Source: Clostridium massiliamazoniense (GTDB taxonomy: Bacteria; Bacillota; Clostridia; Clostridiales; Clostridiaceae). Taken from it: a stretch of 64,000 nucleotides of DNA. The notes beneath the pieces were generated by a model, which did no database searches, was not told where the DNA came from, and saw nothing but the letters and a program-made list of their open reading frames with translations. This document shows positions 29,104 to 37,934 of this stretch, piece by piece. Both the position numbers and the translations under genes were made by a program. Every line of letters begins with the position of its first letter. Position 1 is the first letter of the stretch. The DNA is taken from positions 274,254 through 338,253 of the forward strand of contig NZ_LN879466.1 in the NCBI RefSeq assembly GCF_001403635.1, given 5' to 3'.

Positions 29104-29451
29104 ATGAATAAAATAGTTTTATTAGGGCGATTAGTAAAAAATCCAGAGTTAAAAACTATAGAAAATAGTGATAAAGTATACACTAAAATAACTATAGCTG
29201 TGAAAAGAAATTATAAATCATCAACGGGAGAAAGAAAATCAGATTTTATACCGTTGATAATGTGGGATAGAAGAGCTGAAGCAGCTTGTAACTACTTATC
29301 TAAAGGAGATATTATAAGTGTTAGTGGAAGATTAATAACTAAAAATTATGAAGATGGTGAAGGAAAAAGAAGATATTTCATAGAGGTTTCAGTGGATGAT
29401 TTCAGAAAAATTTACTTTCCAGAAAAGCATAATATAGAAGAGATTCAATAG
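29104..29451 (+). CDS. Single-stranded DNA-binding protein, short form
   Basis: The 115 residues are essentially one OB fold: NKIVLLGRLVKNPELK, FIPLIMWDRRAEAACNYLSKGDIISVSGRL and a final strand. It lacks the flexible linker and the acidic C-terminal tail (DDDIPF type) through which replicative SSB recruits partners. It therefore looks like an accessory SSB comparable to the shorter SsbB/YwpH paralogues, and a full-length ssb is expected elsewhere. RBS aggagga. A bidirectional terminator follows. Confidence 0.9.
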   Translation: MNKIVLLGRLVKNPELKTIENSDKVYTKITIAVKRNYKSSTGERKSDFIPLIMWDRRAEAACNYLSKGDIISVSGRLITKNYEDGEGKRRYFIEVSVDDFRKIYFPEKHNIEEIQ

Positions 29452-29458
29452 ATAAAGG

Positions 29459-29500
29459 GAAAAGGTACTATGTTATTTACTTTAACATAGTACCTTTTTA
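29459..29500. terminator. Bidirectional terminator, ssb / fprA
   Basis: aaaggtactatgtta pairs with taacatagtacctttt around a 7-nt loop; T-run on both strands. Confidence 0.9.
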
Positions 29501-30700
29501 TTATAAAATTGATTCTGCTATTTTAGCTCCTAAATTAAAGCAAATATCTAATTCCTTATCAGAAGGTTTAAAATTAATATTTGCTGAAGGAACTGGCATC
29601 TTCATTTTAAGTTCTTTTAATCTGCTTTCTATTCTAGGAACACCTTCACCACTCCATCCATAAGAACCAAAGGCTGCTGCAACTTTACCACCATGAATTA
29701 CAGGATTTAGTTTGCAAAGAACTTCTCTAACTGGTTCAAGCATGTCGCCAAGAATAGTAGGAGAACCAACTATTAGAGCATCAGCTGTATTTATATCTGC
29801 TACAATATCATCCATATCATGTTCAATTATGTTGTATAATTTTACGTCAAAGTTTCCTACTGATTGAATTCCTCTAAGAATTTCTTTAGCCATTGATCCG
29901 GTATAACCATAAGCAGAAACATAAGGAATTACTATTTTTTTAATTTCATTTTCCTTAGCTGGAGCACACCAACCTTTACAAGTATTTACGATATCCATAG
30001 GATTTTCTCTTAATACAGGACCATGACCTGGACAGATAACATCTATATCAAGTGGTTCTATTTTAGCAATAGCTTTAAGCATAAATGGCTTAAATGGTCC
30101 TAATATACAATCAAAATAATATTTTAATGCTTCATTATAAGCATCTTTATCCTTTATAAAATCATTAAATACTTCATCTATGCAGTAATGACTACCAAAA
30201 GAATCACAAGTTAATAATGTTTTTTCTTCTTCTATATAAGTATACATAGAATCAGGCCAATGTAGCATTGGTGCACTTATAAATCTTAAGGTTTTATTTC
30301 CAAGAGATAAAGTATCTCCATCTTTAGCTTCTATAAAATCAAATTTTTTATTAGTTATAGCACATAAATATTTTAAGGCTATAGCGGAACCAACTACTTT
30401 AGCATTAGGTGCTAATTCAAGTAGTTTAGCAACAGAACCAGCATGGTCAGGTTCTGTATGGTTAACAACAATGTATGATATTTCATCAAAGTTTAAATCC
30501 ATATGCTTTAATCTTGCTACATATTCATCAAAAAATTCTTCTTTAACAGTTTCAAAAATGGCAATACCTTCTGAACCCTTTAAAACGTAAGAGTTATAAG
30601 ATGTGCCATAAGGTGTATACATTATAATATCAAATATTCTAAGTTTGTGGTCTAAAGCTCCAACCCAATATAAATCTTTTTTTATTTGTAATGATTTCAT
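29501..30700 (-). CDS. fprA: FprA-type flavodiiron protein (O2/NO reductase)
   Basis: This 399-residue two-domain enzyme has an N-terminal metallo-beta-lactamase di-iron domain with HTEPDHAGS (His, Glu, Asp, His ligands about 80-86), His in PMLHWPDS, Asp in CDSFGSH and His in GHGPV; its C-terminal flavodoxin domain (about 255-399) binds FMN (VSAYGYTGSMA, SPTILGDM, FGSYGWSGEG). It reduces oxygen or nitric oxide with electrons from rubredoxin/ferredoxin systems and protects the anaerobe. The start matches the family (KKDLYWVGALD), but the only strong RBS is 40-odd bases upstream, separated by an inverted repeat. Confidence 0.95.
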   Translation of the reverse strand: MKSLQIKKDLYWVGALDHKLRIFDIIMYTPYGTSYNSYVLKGSEGIAIFETVKEEFFDEYVARLKHMDLNFDEISYIVVNHTEPDHAGSVAKLLELAPNAKVVGSAIALKYLCAITNKKFDFIEAKDGDTLSLGNKTLRFISAPMLHWPDSMYTYIEEEKTLLTCDSFGSHYCIDEVFNDFIKDKDAYNEALKYYFDCILGPFKPFMLKAIAKIEPLDIDVICPGHGPVLRENPMDIVNTCKGWCAPAKENEIKKIVIPYVSAYGYTGSMAKEILRGIQSVGNFDVKLYNIIEHDMDDIVADINTADALIVGSPTILGDMLEPVREVLCKLNPVIHGGKVAAAFGSYGWSGEGVPRIESRLKELKMKMPVPSANINFKPSDKELDICFNLGAKIAESIL

Positions 30701-30760
30701 AAAAAATAGTTATTACTGTAATTTAGTCAGTTATATATAGTAATAACTTCCTCCTCTCAT
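30698..30760 (-). promoter_or_regulatory. fprA leader: Shine-Dalgarno, 10-bp hairpin, start codon
   Basis: On the minus strand the order is gaggagga (SD), AGTTATTACT (30748-30739), a 21-nt loop, AGTAATAACT (30717-30708), atttttt, ATG. The arms are perfectly complementary. No RBS lies between the hairpin and ATG. If the hairpin folds, SD and ATG are about 8 nt apart, the normal spacing. A further agtaataa occurs at 30777. It might instead be a protein operator or a weak attenuator (stem plus T-run). Confidence 0.6.
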
Positions 30761-31261
30761 TATATATAATGTAAATAGTAATAATAGCCATACATATTAT
30801 AACTCAAAAAAGAAAGAAATTTCAAATTGTGAACAAAACTTAATAAAAATAAAAAATTGAAAAAGAAGAGGTAATAAAAAAATTGAAAAAATATACCATA
30901 TAAGTTATTATAAATTTGTGATATTTGATTTTATGTAAAGCTAGATTAGAATGATAATAGTTAAAAATAAAAGAAACATCAGAACATAAAATATGTATAA
31001 AATTTGTTTTTTTAATAGAACAAAACTCGACAATAACATCAGGAAAATAATTTTAAATAAATAGAATAAATGTATAAAATTGGTTATAAAAAGTAGATAT
31101 ATGTAATTAATTAATAGAAAAAAAAATTTATTCAGCCCAAGGTTTGACAGTTTTTTTTGTCTATTAATGGTAATATAAGGTTGTGGAATAAAAGTGAAAC
31201 TTTATTTTAAACTAAATTAACTTAAAGGGATTTATAATATTTTGGTGAATGGGGGAGCATG
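30761..31261. other. AT-rich 500-bp intergenic region
   Basis: Divergent spacer between fprA and the following operon. A minus-strand TATAAT (30796-30801) can serve fprA. On the plus strand a consensus TTGACA (31145-31150) is present, though a -10 at correct spacing is not clear. No gene, RNA or repeat copy recognised. Confidence 0.5.
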
Positions 31262-31588
31262 ATGTTAGTTGTTGAGAGTTTAAAGAGAAATTTTTATGAT
31301 GAAAATTCACAAAAAGAATATTTTTATAGACTTACTGTAAAGAATTACGAGGATGAGGATTTTTATGGAATAGAAATAGAAAGGCATGATTTTGAAAAAA
31401 ATAATTTAGTAAACATAGAAAGAGAATATATGGATTATGTAGAAACTGATAGAACCAAAGCTTTAGAATTATTAGAAATGGTTTGGGAAAATCAAGTATC
31501 TCCTATACATTTAATTGATATATTAGGTGCATATTCTGATAATACTATAGAGAGGTATAGTCTGAATAAAGAACTATTCTGTGTTTAA
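31262..31588 (+). CDS. Conserved clostridial protein, DUF6514-like
   Basis: This 108-residue soluble protein has the pattern VVESLKRNFY...YRL.VKNYE...YGIEIERHDF...NIERE...ENQVSPIHLIDILGAY, which I associate with the clostridial family DUF6514. No function is known. Two adjacent ATG codons occur (31259, 31262); gggggag spaces better to the second. It precedes acpS by about 30 bp and is probably in the same transcript. Confidence 0.7.
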   Translation: MLVVESLKRNFYDENSQKEYFYRLTVKNYEDEDFYGIEIERHDFEKNNLVNIEREYMDYVETDRTKALELLEMVWENQVSPIHLIDILGAYSDNTIERYSLNKELFCV

Positions 31589-31616
31589 ATTGTTTAGCAA
31601 GATATAAGGAATTGGC

Positions 31617-31994
31617 ATGATAGTTGGAATAGGTATAGATATTATAGAAATATCAAGAGTAAAAAAAGCTGTTGAAAGAACAGAAAGATTTTTGTATAGA
31701 AATTTTTCAGAAAGAGAAATAGATTATTTTAAAGCTAAATCATATAAGGCTGAAAGCATAGCTGGAAGCTTTGCTGCTAAAGAGGCTCTTAGTAAAGCTA
31801 TAGGTACTGGATTTAGAGGTTTTTCTTTAGAAGATATAGAAGTTTTAAGGGACGAATTAGGGAAGCCTTATATAGAGTTTAGTGAAAAGGTGAGTACAGT
31901 TTTAAATGAAAGAGGACTGAAAAATATAAAAATTCATTTAAGTATTTCTCATAATAAAGAAAATTCTATAGCAAATGTCATAATTGAAAATTAA
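31617..31994 (+). CDS. acpS: Holo-[acyl-carrier-protein] synthase AcpS
   Basis: This 125-residue 4'-phosphopantetheinyl transferase converts apo-ACP to holo-ACP using coenzyme A. Signatures: GIGIDIIEISRV (Mg-binding Asp8) and SFAAKEALSKAIGTG with the second Mg ligand Glu, then the C-terminal HLSISHNKENSIANV. It is the usual length. The order acpS, YdcC-like, alr, EndoAI/EndoA is shared with B. subtilis. The RBS is weak (aagga, 7-8 bp before ATG). Confidence 0.96.
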   Translation: MIVGIGIDIIEISRVKKAVERTERFLYRNFSEREIDYFKAKSYKAESIAGSFAAKEALSKAIGTGFRGFSLEDIEVLRDELGKPYIEFSEKVSTVLNERGLKNIKIHLSISHNKENSIANVIIEN

Positions 31995-32179
31995 TTTAAA
32001 ATAGACCATTAAGAATTACATAAAATTAAATATTAATAATATTTTTAGCGTTAAAATGTTACATATTAATAAAAATAAGAAAAATTAAAGAAAAAAGATT
32101 AAAACTTCATTTATAAAAGGTAATAATTTGAATTAAAACATAATACTATGTACTGTATAGTTCTTTATTTGGAGGAAGG
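31995..32179 (+). other. Short AT-rich gap after acpS
   Basis: 185 bp; no terminator or structured element recognised. A strong RBS (ggaggaagg) for the next gene lies at its end. Confidence 0.4.
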
Positions 32180-32785
32180 ATGAAAAATAAAAAATTAATA
32201 GCAGTATTAGTTGGAGTTTTAATTATTTTACTAATTTTAGTGGGTATTTTCTTTTTAAAACAATTTGCTCCTAAAGAAAGTATTGATAATACGGTTAAAA
32301 AGGCGTTAACTGTATCTAAATACTCAACGGATATAACTTATAATTGTAAAAATTCTAGAGGGGAATTTGTTGAAAAAGGAACCTTAGAGTATAGTAGAGA
32401 AGATGGAGCAAAAATCAATTTAGGTTATGTGGAACAAACTTTCACTGATGACAAAATAAAAATTCATTATTTTGATGATGAGGAGAAAGGTATAAAAGAT
32501 AAAACTTATACGGTAGATAGGTCATATGATGAGTTCTACAGGTATTTTTTAATTAATGAAATACCAAAATATTTAAAAGAAGATTCAACAACATATACTT
32601 TAGACGAGAATGATGAAAATATTATTCGAGTTGAATTTTTAACGAATAGCAAAAATGTGAATTTTCATAAAGCTTTATTAAAAGTAGATAAAAATAATAA
32701 AGTGGTAAAATCTTTATCTATATATGATGATAAGGGGAAAGAGAGAGTAGAAGTTAACTATTCTAATTTCAAAAAATTAAAATAA
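32180..32785 (+). CDS. Membrane-anchored LolA-fold-like protein (YdcC/GerS-like)
   Basis: This 201-residue protein has an N-terminal membrane anchor (about 5-27) with no lipobox Cys, then a beta-rich extracytoplasmic domain ([27 protein letters not shown]...[34 protein letters not shown]) of the LolA/outer-membrane lipoprotein sorting type. Position between acpS and alr equals B. subtilis ydcC; C. difficile gerS, needed for spore cortex hydrolysis, also adjoins an alanine racemase gene. I infer a spore-envelope or germination-related role. The sequence similarity itself is modest. Confidence 0.7.
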   Translation: MKNKKLIAVLVGVLIILLILVGIFFLKQFAPKESIDNTVKKALTVSKYSTDITYNCKNSRGEFVEKGTLEYSREDGAKINLGYVEQTFTDDKIKIHYFDDEEKGIKDKTYTVDRSYDEFYRYFLINEIPKYLKEDSTTYTLDENDENIIRVEFLTNSKNVNFHKALLKVDKNNKVVKSLSIYDDKGKERVEVNYSNFKKLK

Positions 32786-32837
32786 AAGAAATAAACCTAA
32801 GAAAAAGGTTAGTAGCTATATTAAGAGGTGGATAACA

Positions 32838-33995
32838 ATGGATAGCATAAGACCAGTTTGGGCTGAAATTAATTTAAATAACTTAAAAAATAATATAAAG
32901 GCAATTAAAAGCAAAGTAGGAGATAAAGAAATAATAGCAACTGTAAAAGCAAATGCTTATGGCCATGGTGCAGTAGATGTTGCTCCAGTTTTATTGGAAA
33001 ATGGAGCAACAAGATTGGCTGTTGCAGTAATAACAGAGGCTTTAGAGTTAAGAAGAGCTAAAATAAGTGCTCCTATTATAATATTAGGGTTTACTCCTTT
33101 AGATTTCAGTAAAGAGATAATAACTAATGAAATAGAACAAACAGTTTATAATTATGAATATGCCAAGAACTTATCAGATGAAGCAATAAAATTAAATTCT
33201 AAGGCTAAGGTTCATATAGCATTAGATACAGGGATGGGAAGAATTGGATTCTTACCAAATGAAGAATCCATAGAAGAAATTAAAAAAATATTTAAATTAC
33301 CAGGGATAAAAGTAGAAGGAATATTTACTCATTTTGCTACTTCAGATGAAGCAGATAAGGAATATTCAATGATGCAATATGAAAAATTTAAGTATGTTTG
33401 TAATGCTATTGAAGAAACAGGAATAAAAATTCCTCTAAAACATGTTTCAAATAGTGCAGCTATAATTGATTTAGAGGAAACTTATTTAGATGCAGTGAGA
33501 CCAGGAATAATCTTATATGGTTATTATCCTTCTGAGGAAGTCAAAAAAGATTTAATAAAAATTAAACCTGTTTTAACACTAAAAGCAAAGATAGCTAATT
33601 TAAAAACATTACATAAAGATATGTATATAAGTTATGGAAGAACTTTTAAAACAGAAAGAGAAAGTAAAATAGGTACTTTACCAATTGGTTATGCAGATGG
33701 ATACAGCAGATCTTTAACAGGGACAGGGAAGGTTTTAGTAAATGGAAAATTTGCACCTGTTGTAGGAAAAATATGTATGGATCAATGTATGATAGACTTA
33801 ACGGATATAGAAGACATAAAATTAGGAGATGAAGTAATTCTTTTAGGGGAAGATTCTAATATAAAGATGGATGCTGATGATATAGCAGAATTACTTGGAA
33901 CAATAAGCTATGAAGTTCTATGCATGATTAAGAATAGAGTTCCTAGAGTTTATATAAATGATGGAAAAATAATTAAAATAAAGAATTATCTGTAG
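32838..33995 (+). CDS. alr: Alanine racemase
   Basis: This 385-residue PLP enzyme makes D-alanine for peptidoglycan and, in spore formers, controls L-alanine germinant levels. The PLP lysine is Lys37 in [12 protein letters not shown]; the catalytic Tyr lies in YISYGRTF (about 270); [26 protein letters not shown] and [13 protein letters not shown] are all family blocks. The start has RBS aagaggtg. It follows the YdcC/GerS-like gene by 52 bp and precedes the toxin-antitoxin pair, which has its own promoter. Confidence 0.97.
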   Translation: MDSIRPVWAEINLNNLKNNIKAIKSKVGDKEIIATVKANAYGHGAVDVAPVLLENGATRLAVAVITEALELRRAKISAPIIILGFTPLDFSKEIITNEIEQTVYNYEYAKNLSDEAIKLNSKAKVHIALDTGMGRIGFLPNEESIEEIKKIFKLPGIKVEGIFTHFATSDEADKEYSMMQYEKFKYVCNAIEETGIKIPLKHVSNSAAIIDLEETYLDAVRPGIILYGYYPSEEVKKDLIKIKPVLTLKAKIANLKTLHKDMYISYGRTFKTERESKIGTLPIGYADGYSRSLTGTGKVLVNGKFAPVVGKICMDQCMIDLTDIEDIKLGDEVILLGEDSNIKMDADDIAELLGTISYEVLCMIKNRVPRVYINDGKIIKIKNYL

Positions 33996-34034
33996 AAACA
34001 TGAAGAATTTTTTATAAAATTTTAGAATAAACCT

Positions 34035-34063
34035 TTGATTTGTGATGAATTATATAATATAAT
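34035..34063 (+). promoter_or_regulatory. Sigma-A promoter of the toxin-antitoxin pair
   Basis: TTGATT (34035-34040), 17-bp spacer, TATAAT (34058-34063). It lies 61 bp before the antitoxin start, so the pair need not depend on the alr transcript. Confidence 0.75.
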
Positions 34064-34123
34064 TTAAAGACAGTATAAAACTCTTTTTATAAGATTATTT
34101 GTTAAAAAAGGAGAGCAATAGTT

Positions 34124-34351
34124 ATGTCACATTTAAAGGAATTAACAAAACAAAAATATTTTGAATTTGAAAACGAAAAAAAATGTCAATTAAATAATGA
34201 AGAAGTAATATCATATAGTATAGAGATGTTAGAACTTATGAAAAAAGGGTACGAGCAAATGGGGGAATTAAACCTACAATACTCTAATGAAGCTAGTACT
34301 TCAGAATATGAAGATAGTATAGATTATGAGATGTGGCTTTGCGGAGTGTGA
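34124..34351 (+). CDS. EndoAI/MazE-type antitoxin, shortened N-terminus
   Basis: This 75-residue protein ends with a segment alignable to B. subtilis EndoAI (MKKGYEQMGELNLQYSNEAS...YEDSIDYEMWLCGV against MRRGYMEMAKINLNISSEAH...E...ERLVSGG), the part that wraps around the toxin. The N-terminal 38 residues do not show the ribbon-helix-helix beta strand (KISLP type) of EndoAI, so DNA binding may be weak or lost. It sits 6 bp before the toxin gene, the standard antitoxin-first order. Confidence 0.8.
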   Translation: MSHLKELTKQKYFEFENEKKCQLNNEEVISYSIEMLELMKKGYEQMGELNLQYSNEASTSEYEDSIDYEMWLCGV

Positions 34352-34357
34352 TTATAA

Positions 34358-34711
34358 ATGACAAATATTAATGTAAAAAGAGGCGATATATTCTACGCGG
34401 ATTTAAGTCCAGTAGTAGGGTCAGAGCAGGGGGGAATAAGACCTGTTATAATTATCCAAAATGATATAGGTAATAGATATAGCCCAACTGTAATAGTTGC
34501 AGCTATAACTTCTCAAATTAATAAAGCCAAGTTGCCAACTCATGTAGAGATATCATCTGAAGAATATGGATTAAATAGAGATTCAGTAGTTCTCTTAGAG
34601 CAAATTAGGACTTTAGATAAGAGAAGATTAAAAGAAAAGATTGGACATATGACTGAAATAGATATGAATAAAGTGAATAAGGCTTTAAGTATAAGCTTAA
34701 ATTTAGGATAA
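34358..34711 (+). CDS. ndoA: mRNA interferase EndoA/MazF
   Basis: This 117-residue endoribonuclease toxin cleaves single-stranded RNA at short, U-rich motifs (UACAU in B. subtilis). Motifs: [31 protein letters not shown], the Arg-containing loop, [19 protein letters not shown], and [19 protein letters not shown]. The sequence is close to B. subtilis EndoA (NdoA/YdcE). The cognate antitoxin is directly upstream; a bidirectional terminator follows. Confidence 0.95.
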   Translation: MTNINVKRGDIFYADLSPVVGSEQGGIRPVIIIQNDIGNRYSPTVIVAAITSQINKAKLPTHVEISSEEYGLNRDSVVLLEQIRTLDKRRLKEKIGHMTEIDMNKVNKALSISLNLG

Positions 34712-34713
34712 AT

Positions 34714-34758
34714 AAAAAATGGGAATGTATGAGATTTCAATACATTCCCATTTTTTTA
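34714..34758. terminator. Bidirectional terminator, ndoA / PilZ glycosyltransferase
   Basis: aaaaatgggaatgtat pairs with atacattcccattttt around about 9 nt; A-run and T-run on the sides. Confidence 0.92.
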
Positions 34759-36642
34759 ATCCATATCCCTTTTTAATTCATAATAAGGTTTTAAGTTCTC
34801 TATATATAATTTTATTACTTCAATAGTTTGTTTTTGATTTAGATCTTTGAATTGAATGCCTATAAGATTATTATTCTTTCTTACAACTTTTCCACCAATA
34901 TTTATTTCATTTAATTTTAAGGTTATATCTTCATTGACGCTTAAATTTAAATTTTCTGTAAGGTAGCACCCCATACCCTTGTCCGATATATCATTAATTA
35001 AAACAGTACTTTTAGTATTACCTGTAGAAAAAGGAACTGCTATTTTATTGTCTAGTTCAATTCTTTCACTGCTTCTGAATATAGGTTTTTGATAAGCAAC
35101 TTTAATTGCTGTAAAAAGTCCAAATCCATTATAAATGCTCCAAGCTATATTTAAAAGCACATAAGTTGGAAAAACAACACCTTTATAAATTAGATAACCT
35201 GATATACACCAAGATAATACTGTCCCAATAAGCAATATTAAATGTGGGAGTATAAATCTAAGTTGAAAATACGCTTTTTCATAAGTTACATCTTTTGCTG
35301 TAACTTTAAAACCTATAGATTTAAGAGAAAGAAGTTCACTTAATATTGCACCACTAATGCTAGGAGCCATAACTGTTTCATAATAATGAGACCACTTTAG
35401 AGTTCGTGTTCCAGGAGACAGTATTTTAAATACTAGCATTTGAGATAGTAAAAAAGGAATATAAAAAGACAATAACCTAGGTACTGATGAATTTATTGAT
35501 AAAATTCCAAATAATAAATAAAACATTGGAGCTATAATATAAATTATTTTCTGTATACTAGAAAACCAATAAATTAATCCGTCTATATAGGCTATTCTTT
35601 GTTTAATTGTTAGTCCTTTTGAAAATAAAGGATTATGTTTTTTGAATACTTGGACATTTCCTCTAGCCCAACGTTTTCTTTGTTTTATTGATTCTTCGAG
35701 AGTTGTAGCACTTAATCCTAAAACAAGAGGTTCATTAACTAAAATAGAATTATATCCCTTAGATTGAAGTATCATTCCTAAGGCCATATCTTCGGTTATT
35801 GAAAATGTAGGAAAACCTCCGATGGAATCAAGATGTTCTCTTCTAAAAATTGCATTAGTACCAACGTGAAGTACTGCATTAAGTGAAGCTCTTGCTTCCT
35901 GAATATCTCTCATGAACAAATCTTGTTCATTAGGCATTGAACGTATCATATTATATTGATACATATCAGCATTGTAATAACTTTGAGGAACCTGTACAAA
36001 AGCTAATAAGTCATCATCTAAAAAATATTGCATTGTTTTTACTAAAAAATTATTTTTAGCAATCATATCAGCATCCAAAATGGAAACAAATTCGCCCTTA
36101 GCAAATTTTAATGCATTATTAATATTTCCAGCTTTAGCACCCTCATTGGAATCTCTAGTGATATACTTTAACCCATATTCTAAGCAAAGTTCTTTTACTT
36201 CCTTACGTTTACCATCATCACAAATAAAAATATTAAGTTTCTCTTTGTTATAGTTTAAACATTTAGCTGCTATAGCAGTTTTTTTTAGCAAATCTACGGG
36301 TTCATTATAAGTACATATTAATATATCAACAGTTGGAAGTGTTGAACTAAAAGGATTCTTTAATTCTTTTTTTTCTAATTTATACTTACGGGTAGAAAAG
36401 TACCCGAAATTAAAAAATTGAATTATTCCCATTAATTCAGCAATCAATAATAAGCTTCCTAATACTAGAGATAGACCGTGTGGGGGAATAACTGTAAATC
36501 TCCATATAATATATACTATGGATGAAATAACACCACAGAGCATTATTACATATCTAGCACTCTTTACTTTAAAATGAAGTAAATAAGAAACTAGTAAAAT
36601 AAATAATAAAGTTATTAAGTAAATTTCTTCAAGGTTAGTCAA
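34756..36642 (-). CDS. Membrane glycosyltransferase family 2 (cellulose-synthase-like) with C-terminal PilZ domain
   Basis: The 628-residue protein has N-terminal membrane helices (about 1-80), a GT2 domain (about 100-350) with VDILICTYNEP, ILDADMI (DxD), FSITEDMALG (TED) and QRKRWARG (Q..RW), which together define processive BcsA-type synthases, then further helices, and a PilZ domain (about 530-628) with RSSER and NDISDKGMG, the two c-di-GMP contacts. It should polymerise and extrude an exopolysaccharide when c-di-GMP is high. There is no BcsB, BcsZ or other partner gene adjacent. The transcript is monocistronic. Confidence 0.92.
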   Translation of the reverse strand: MTNLEEIYLITLLFILLVSYLLHFKVKSARYVIMLCGVISSIVYIIWRFTVIPPHGLSLVLGSLLLIAELMGIIQFFNFGYFSTRKYKLEKKELKNPFSSTLPTVDILICTYNEPVDLLKKTAIAAKCLNYNKEKLNIFICDDGKRKEVKELCLEYGLKYITRDSNEGAKAGNINNALKFAKGEFVSILDADMIAKNNFLVKTMQYFLDDDLLAFVQVPQSYYNADMYQYNMIRSMPNEQDLFMRDIQEARASLNAVLHVGTNAIFRREHLDSIGGFPTFSITEDMALGMILQSKGYNSILVNEPLVLGLSATTLEESIKQRKRWARGNVQVFKKHNPLFSKGLTIKQRIAYIDGLIYWFSSIQKIIYIIAPMFYLLFGILSINSSVPRLLSFYIPFLLSQMLVFKILSPGTRTLKWSHYYETVMAPSISGAILSELLSLKSIGFKVTAKDVTYEKAYFQLRFILPHLILLIGTVLSWCISGYLIYKGVVFPTYVLLNIAWSIYNGFGLFTAIKVAYQKPIFRSSERIELDNKIAVPFSTGNTKSTVLINDISDKGMGCYLTENLNLSVNEDITLKLNEINIGGKVVRKNNNLIGIQFKDLNQKQTIEVIKLYIENLKPYYELKRDMD

Positions 36643-37109
36643 AACTTTATCTCCTTCATTTAAGTATTGTTTTAAATATAAGCAAAATTTTAATTTAAAT
36701 AAAAGTTTATTACTTCAAAAACAGTATTATTATAACATAAGTTAGCAAATAGATTTAGAATAATTTTGAATGATTAAAAAAAGGAAAAAAGTATATTCTA
36801 TTTAAAAGAGAAAATAATAAAAGGTTAGAGTATAAGAATAAACTTTTATACTAATTGATAATAATTTTAAAACTATTAAGTAAAAGATTACAAAAGTATA
36901 TGCTTAATAATAGATTAATATATTCTATAATGTCTTATAAAAGCATAAAGATTATTCAATTAAGGTTTTTTTTATAGGAAAACAATAAGAAATATGTTAA
37001 AATAAAATGGTTAGAAAAAGTAAATAATATATTAAAAATGTTTATTTATTAAATTGATATTTTAATAAGTGTACTCAAATTTTCTTTTTTAATAAGTAGG
37101 AGGGTTAGT
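36643..37109. promoter_or_regulatory. Divergent intergenic region with transketolase promoter
   Basis: About 467 bp. An extended -10 (TGTTAAAAT, 36995-37003) can serve the plus-strand transketolase genes with a leader of about 100 bp; the -35 is poor. The RBS for the transketolase is taggaggg. No riboswitch was recognised. Confidence 0.5.
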
Positions 37110-37934
37110 ATGAAAAAGAATGTGGAAGAATTAAGGAACATAGCAACTACTGTAAGAAAAGATATAGTAACTATGTTAACTGAATCGGCATCAGGACATC
37201 CAGGTGGATCTTTATCAGCAGCAGATATTTTAACAACTTTATATTTCAATGAAATGAATGTAGATCCAAAAAATGAGAAAGATCCAAATAGAGATAGATT
37301 TGTATTGTCAAAAGGACATGCAGCCCCTGTTTTATATAGTACTTTAGCTAGAAGAGGGTATTTTGATGTAGAGGAGTTAAAGACTTTAAGAAAGTTTGGT
37401 TCAAATCTTCAAGGACATCCAAATATGAATGATTTACCAGGAATAGATATGTCAACAGGTTCATTAGGACAAGGAATTTCAGCTGCTGTTGGAATGGCTA
37501 TAGCTGGCAAATTAGATAATAAAGAATATAGAGTATACTCTTTACTAGGTGATGGAGAATTAGAAGAAGGTCAAGTGTGGGAAGCAGCAATGTCAGCAGC
37601 ACACTATAAACTAGATAACTTAACAATTTTTGTGGACTTCAATGGATTACAAATAGATGGAGATATTACAAAAGTAATGAATCCTTCACCAATAGATAAA
37701 AAATTTGAAGCTTTTGGATGGAATGTAATAACTATAGATGGACATAACTTTGATGAAATATTAGGAGCTTTAGAAAAAGCTAGAGCTACAAAGGGAATGC
37801 CAACTTGTATAGTTGCAAAAACTGTAAAAGGTAAAGGTGTTTCATTTATGGAAAACCAAGCTGGATGGCATGGAGCAGCTCCAAATAAAGAGCAATGTGA
37901 GCAAGCATTAAGTGAATTAGGAGGGGAAAAGTAA
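37110..37934 (+). CDS. Transketolase, N-terminal (TPP-binding) subunit
   Basis: This 274-residue half-enzyme carries the thiamine diphosphate domain: SASGHPGGSLSAADIL with the catalytic-site His, SKGHAAPVLYSTLARRG, STGSLGQGISAAVGMA, and the GDGELEEGQVWEAAMSAAHYKLDNL Mg/TPP motif. It works with the next gene product to move two-carbon units in the non-oxidative pentose phosphate pathway. Splitting into two polypeptides is common in Clostridia and archaea. RBS aggaggg. Confidence 0.96.
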   Translation: MKKNVEELRNIATTVRKDIVTMLTESASGHPGGSLSAADILTTLYFNEMNVDPKNEKDPNRDRFVLSKGHAAPVLYSTLARRGYFDVEELKTLRKFGSNLQGHPNMNDLPGIDMSTGSLGQGISAAVGMAIAGKLDNKEYRVYSLLGDGELEEGQVWEAAMSAAHYKLDNLTIFVDFNGLQIDGDITKVMNPSPIDKKFEAFGWNVITIDGHNFDEILGALEKARATKGMPTCIVAKTVKGKGVSFMENQAGWHGAAPNKEQCEQALSELGGEK

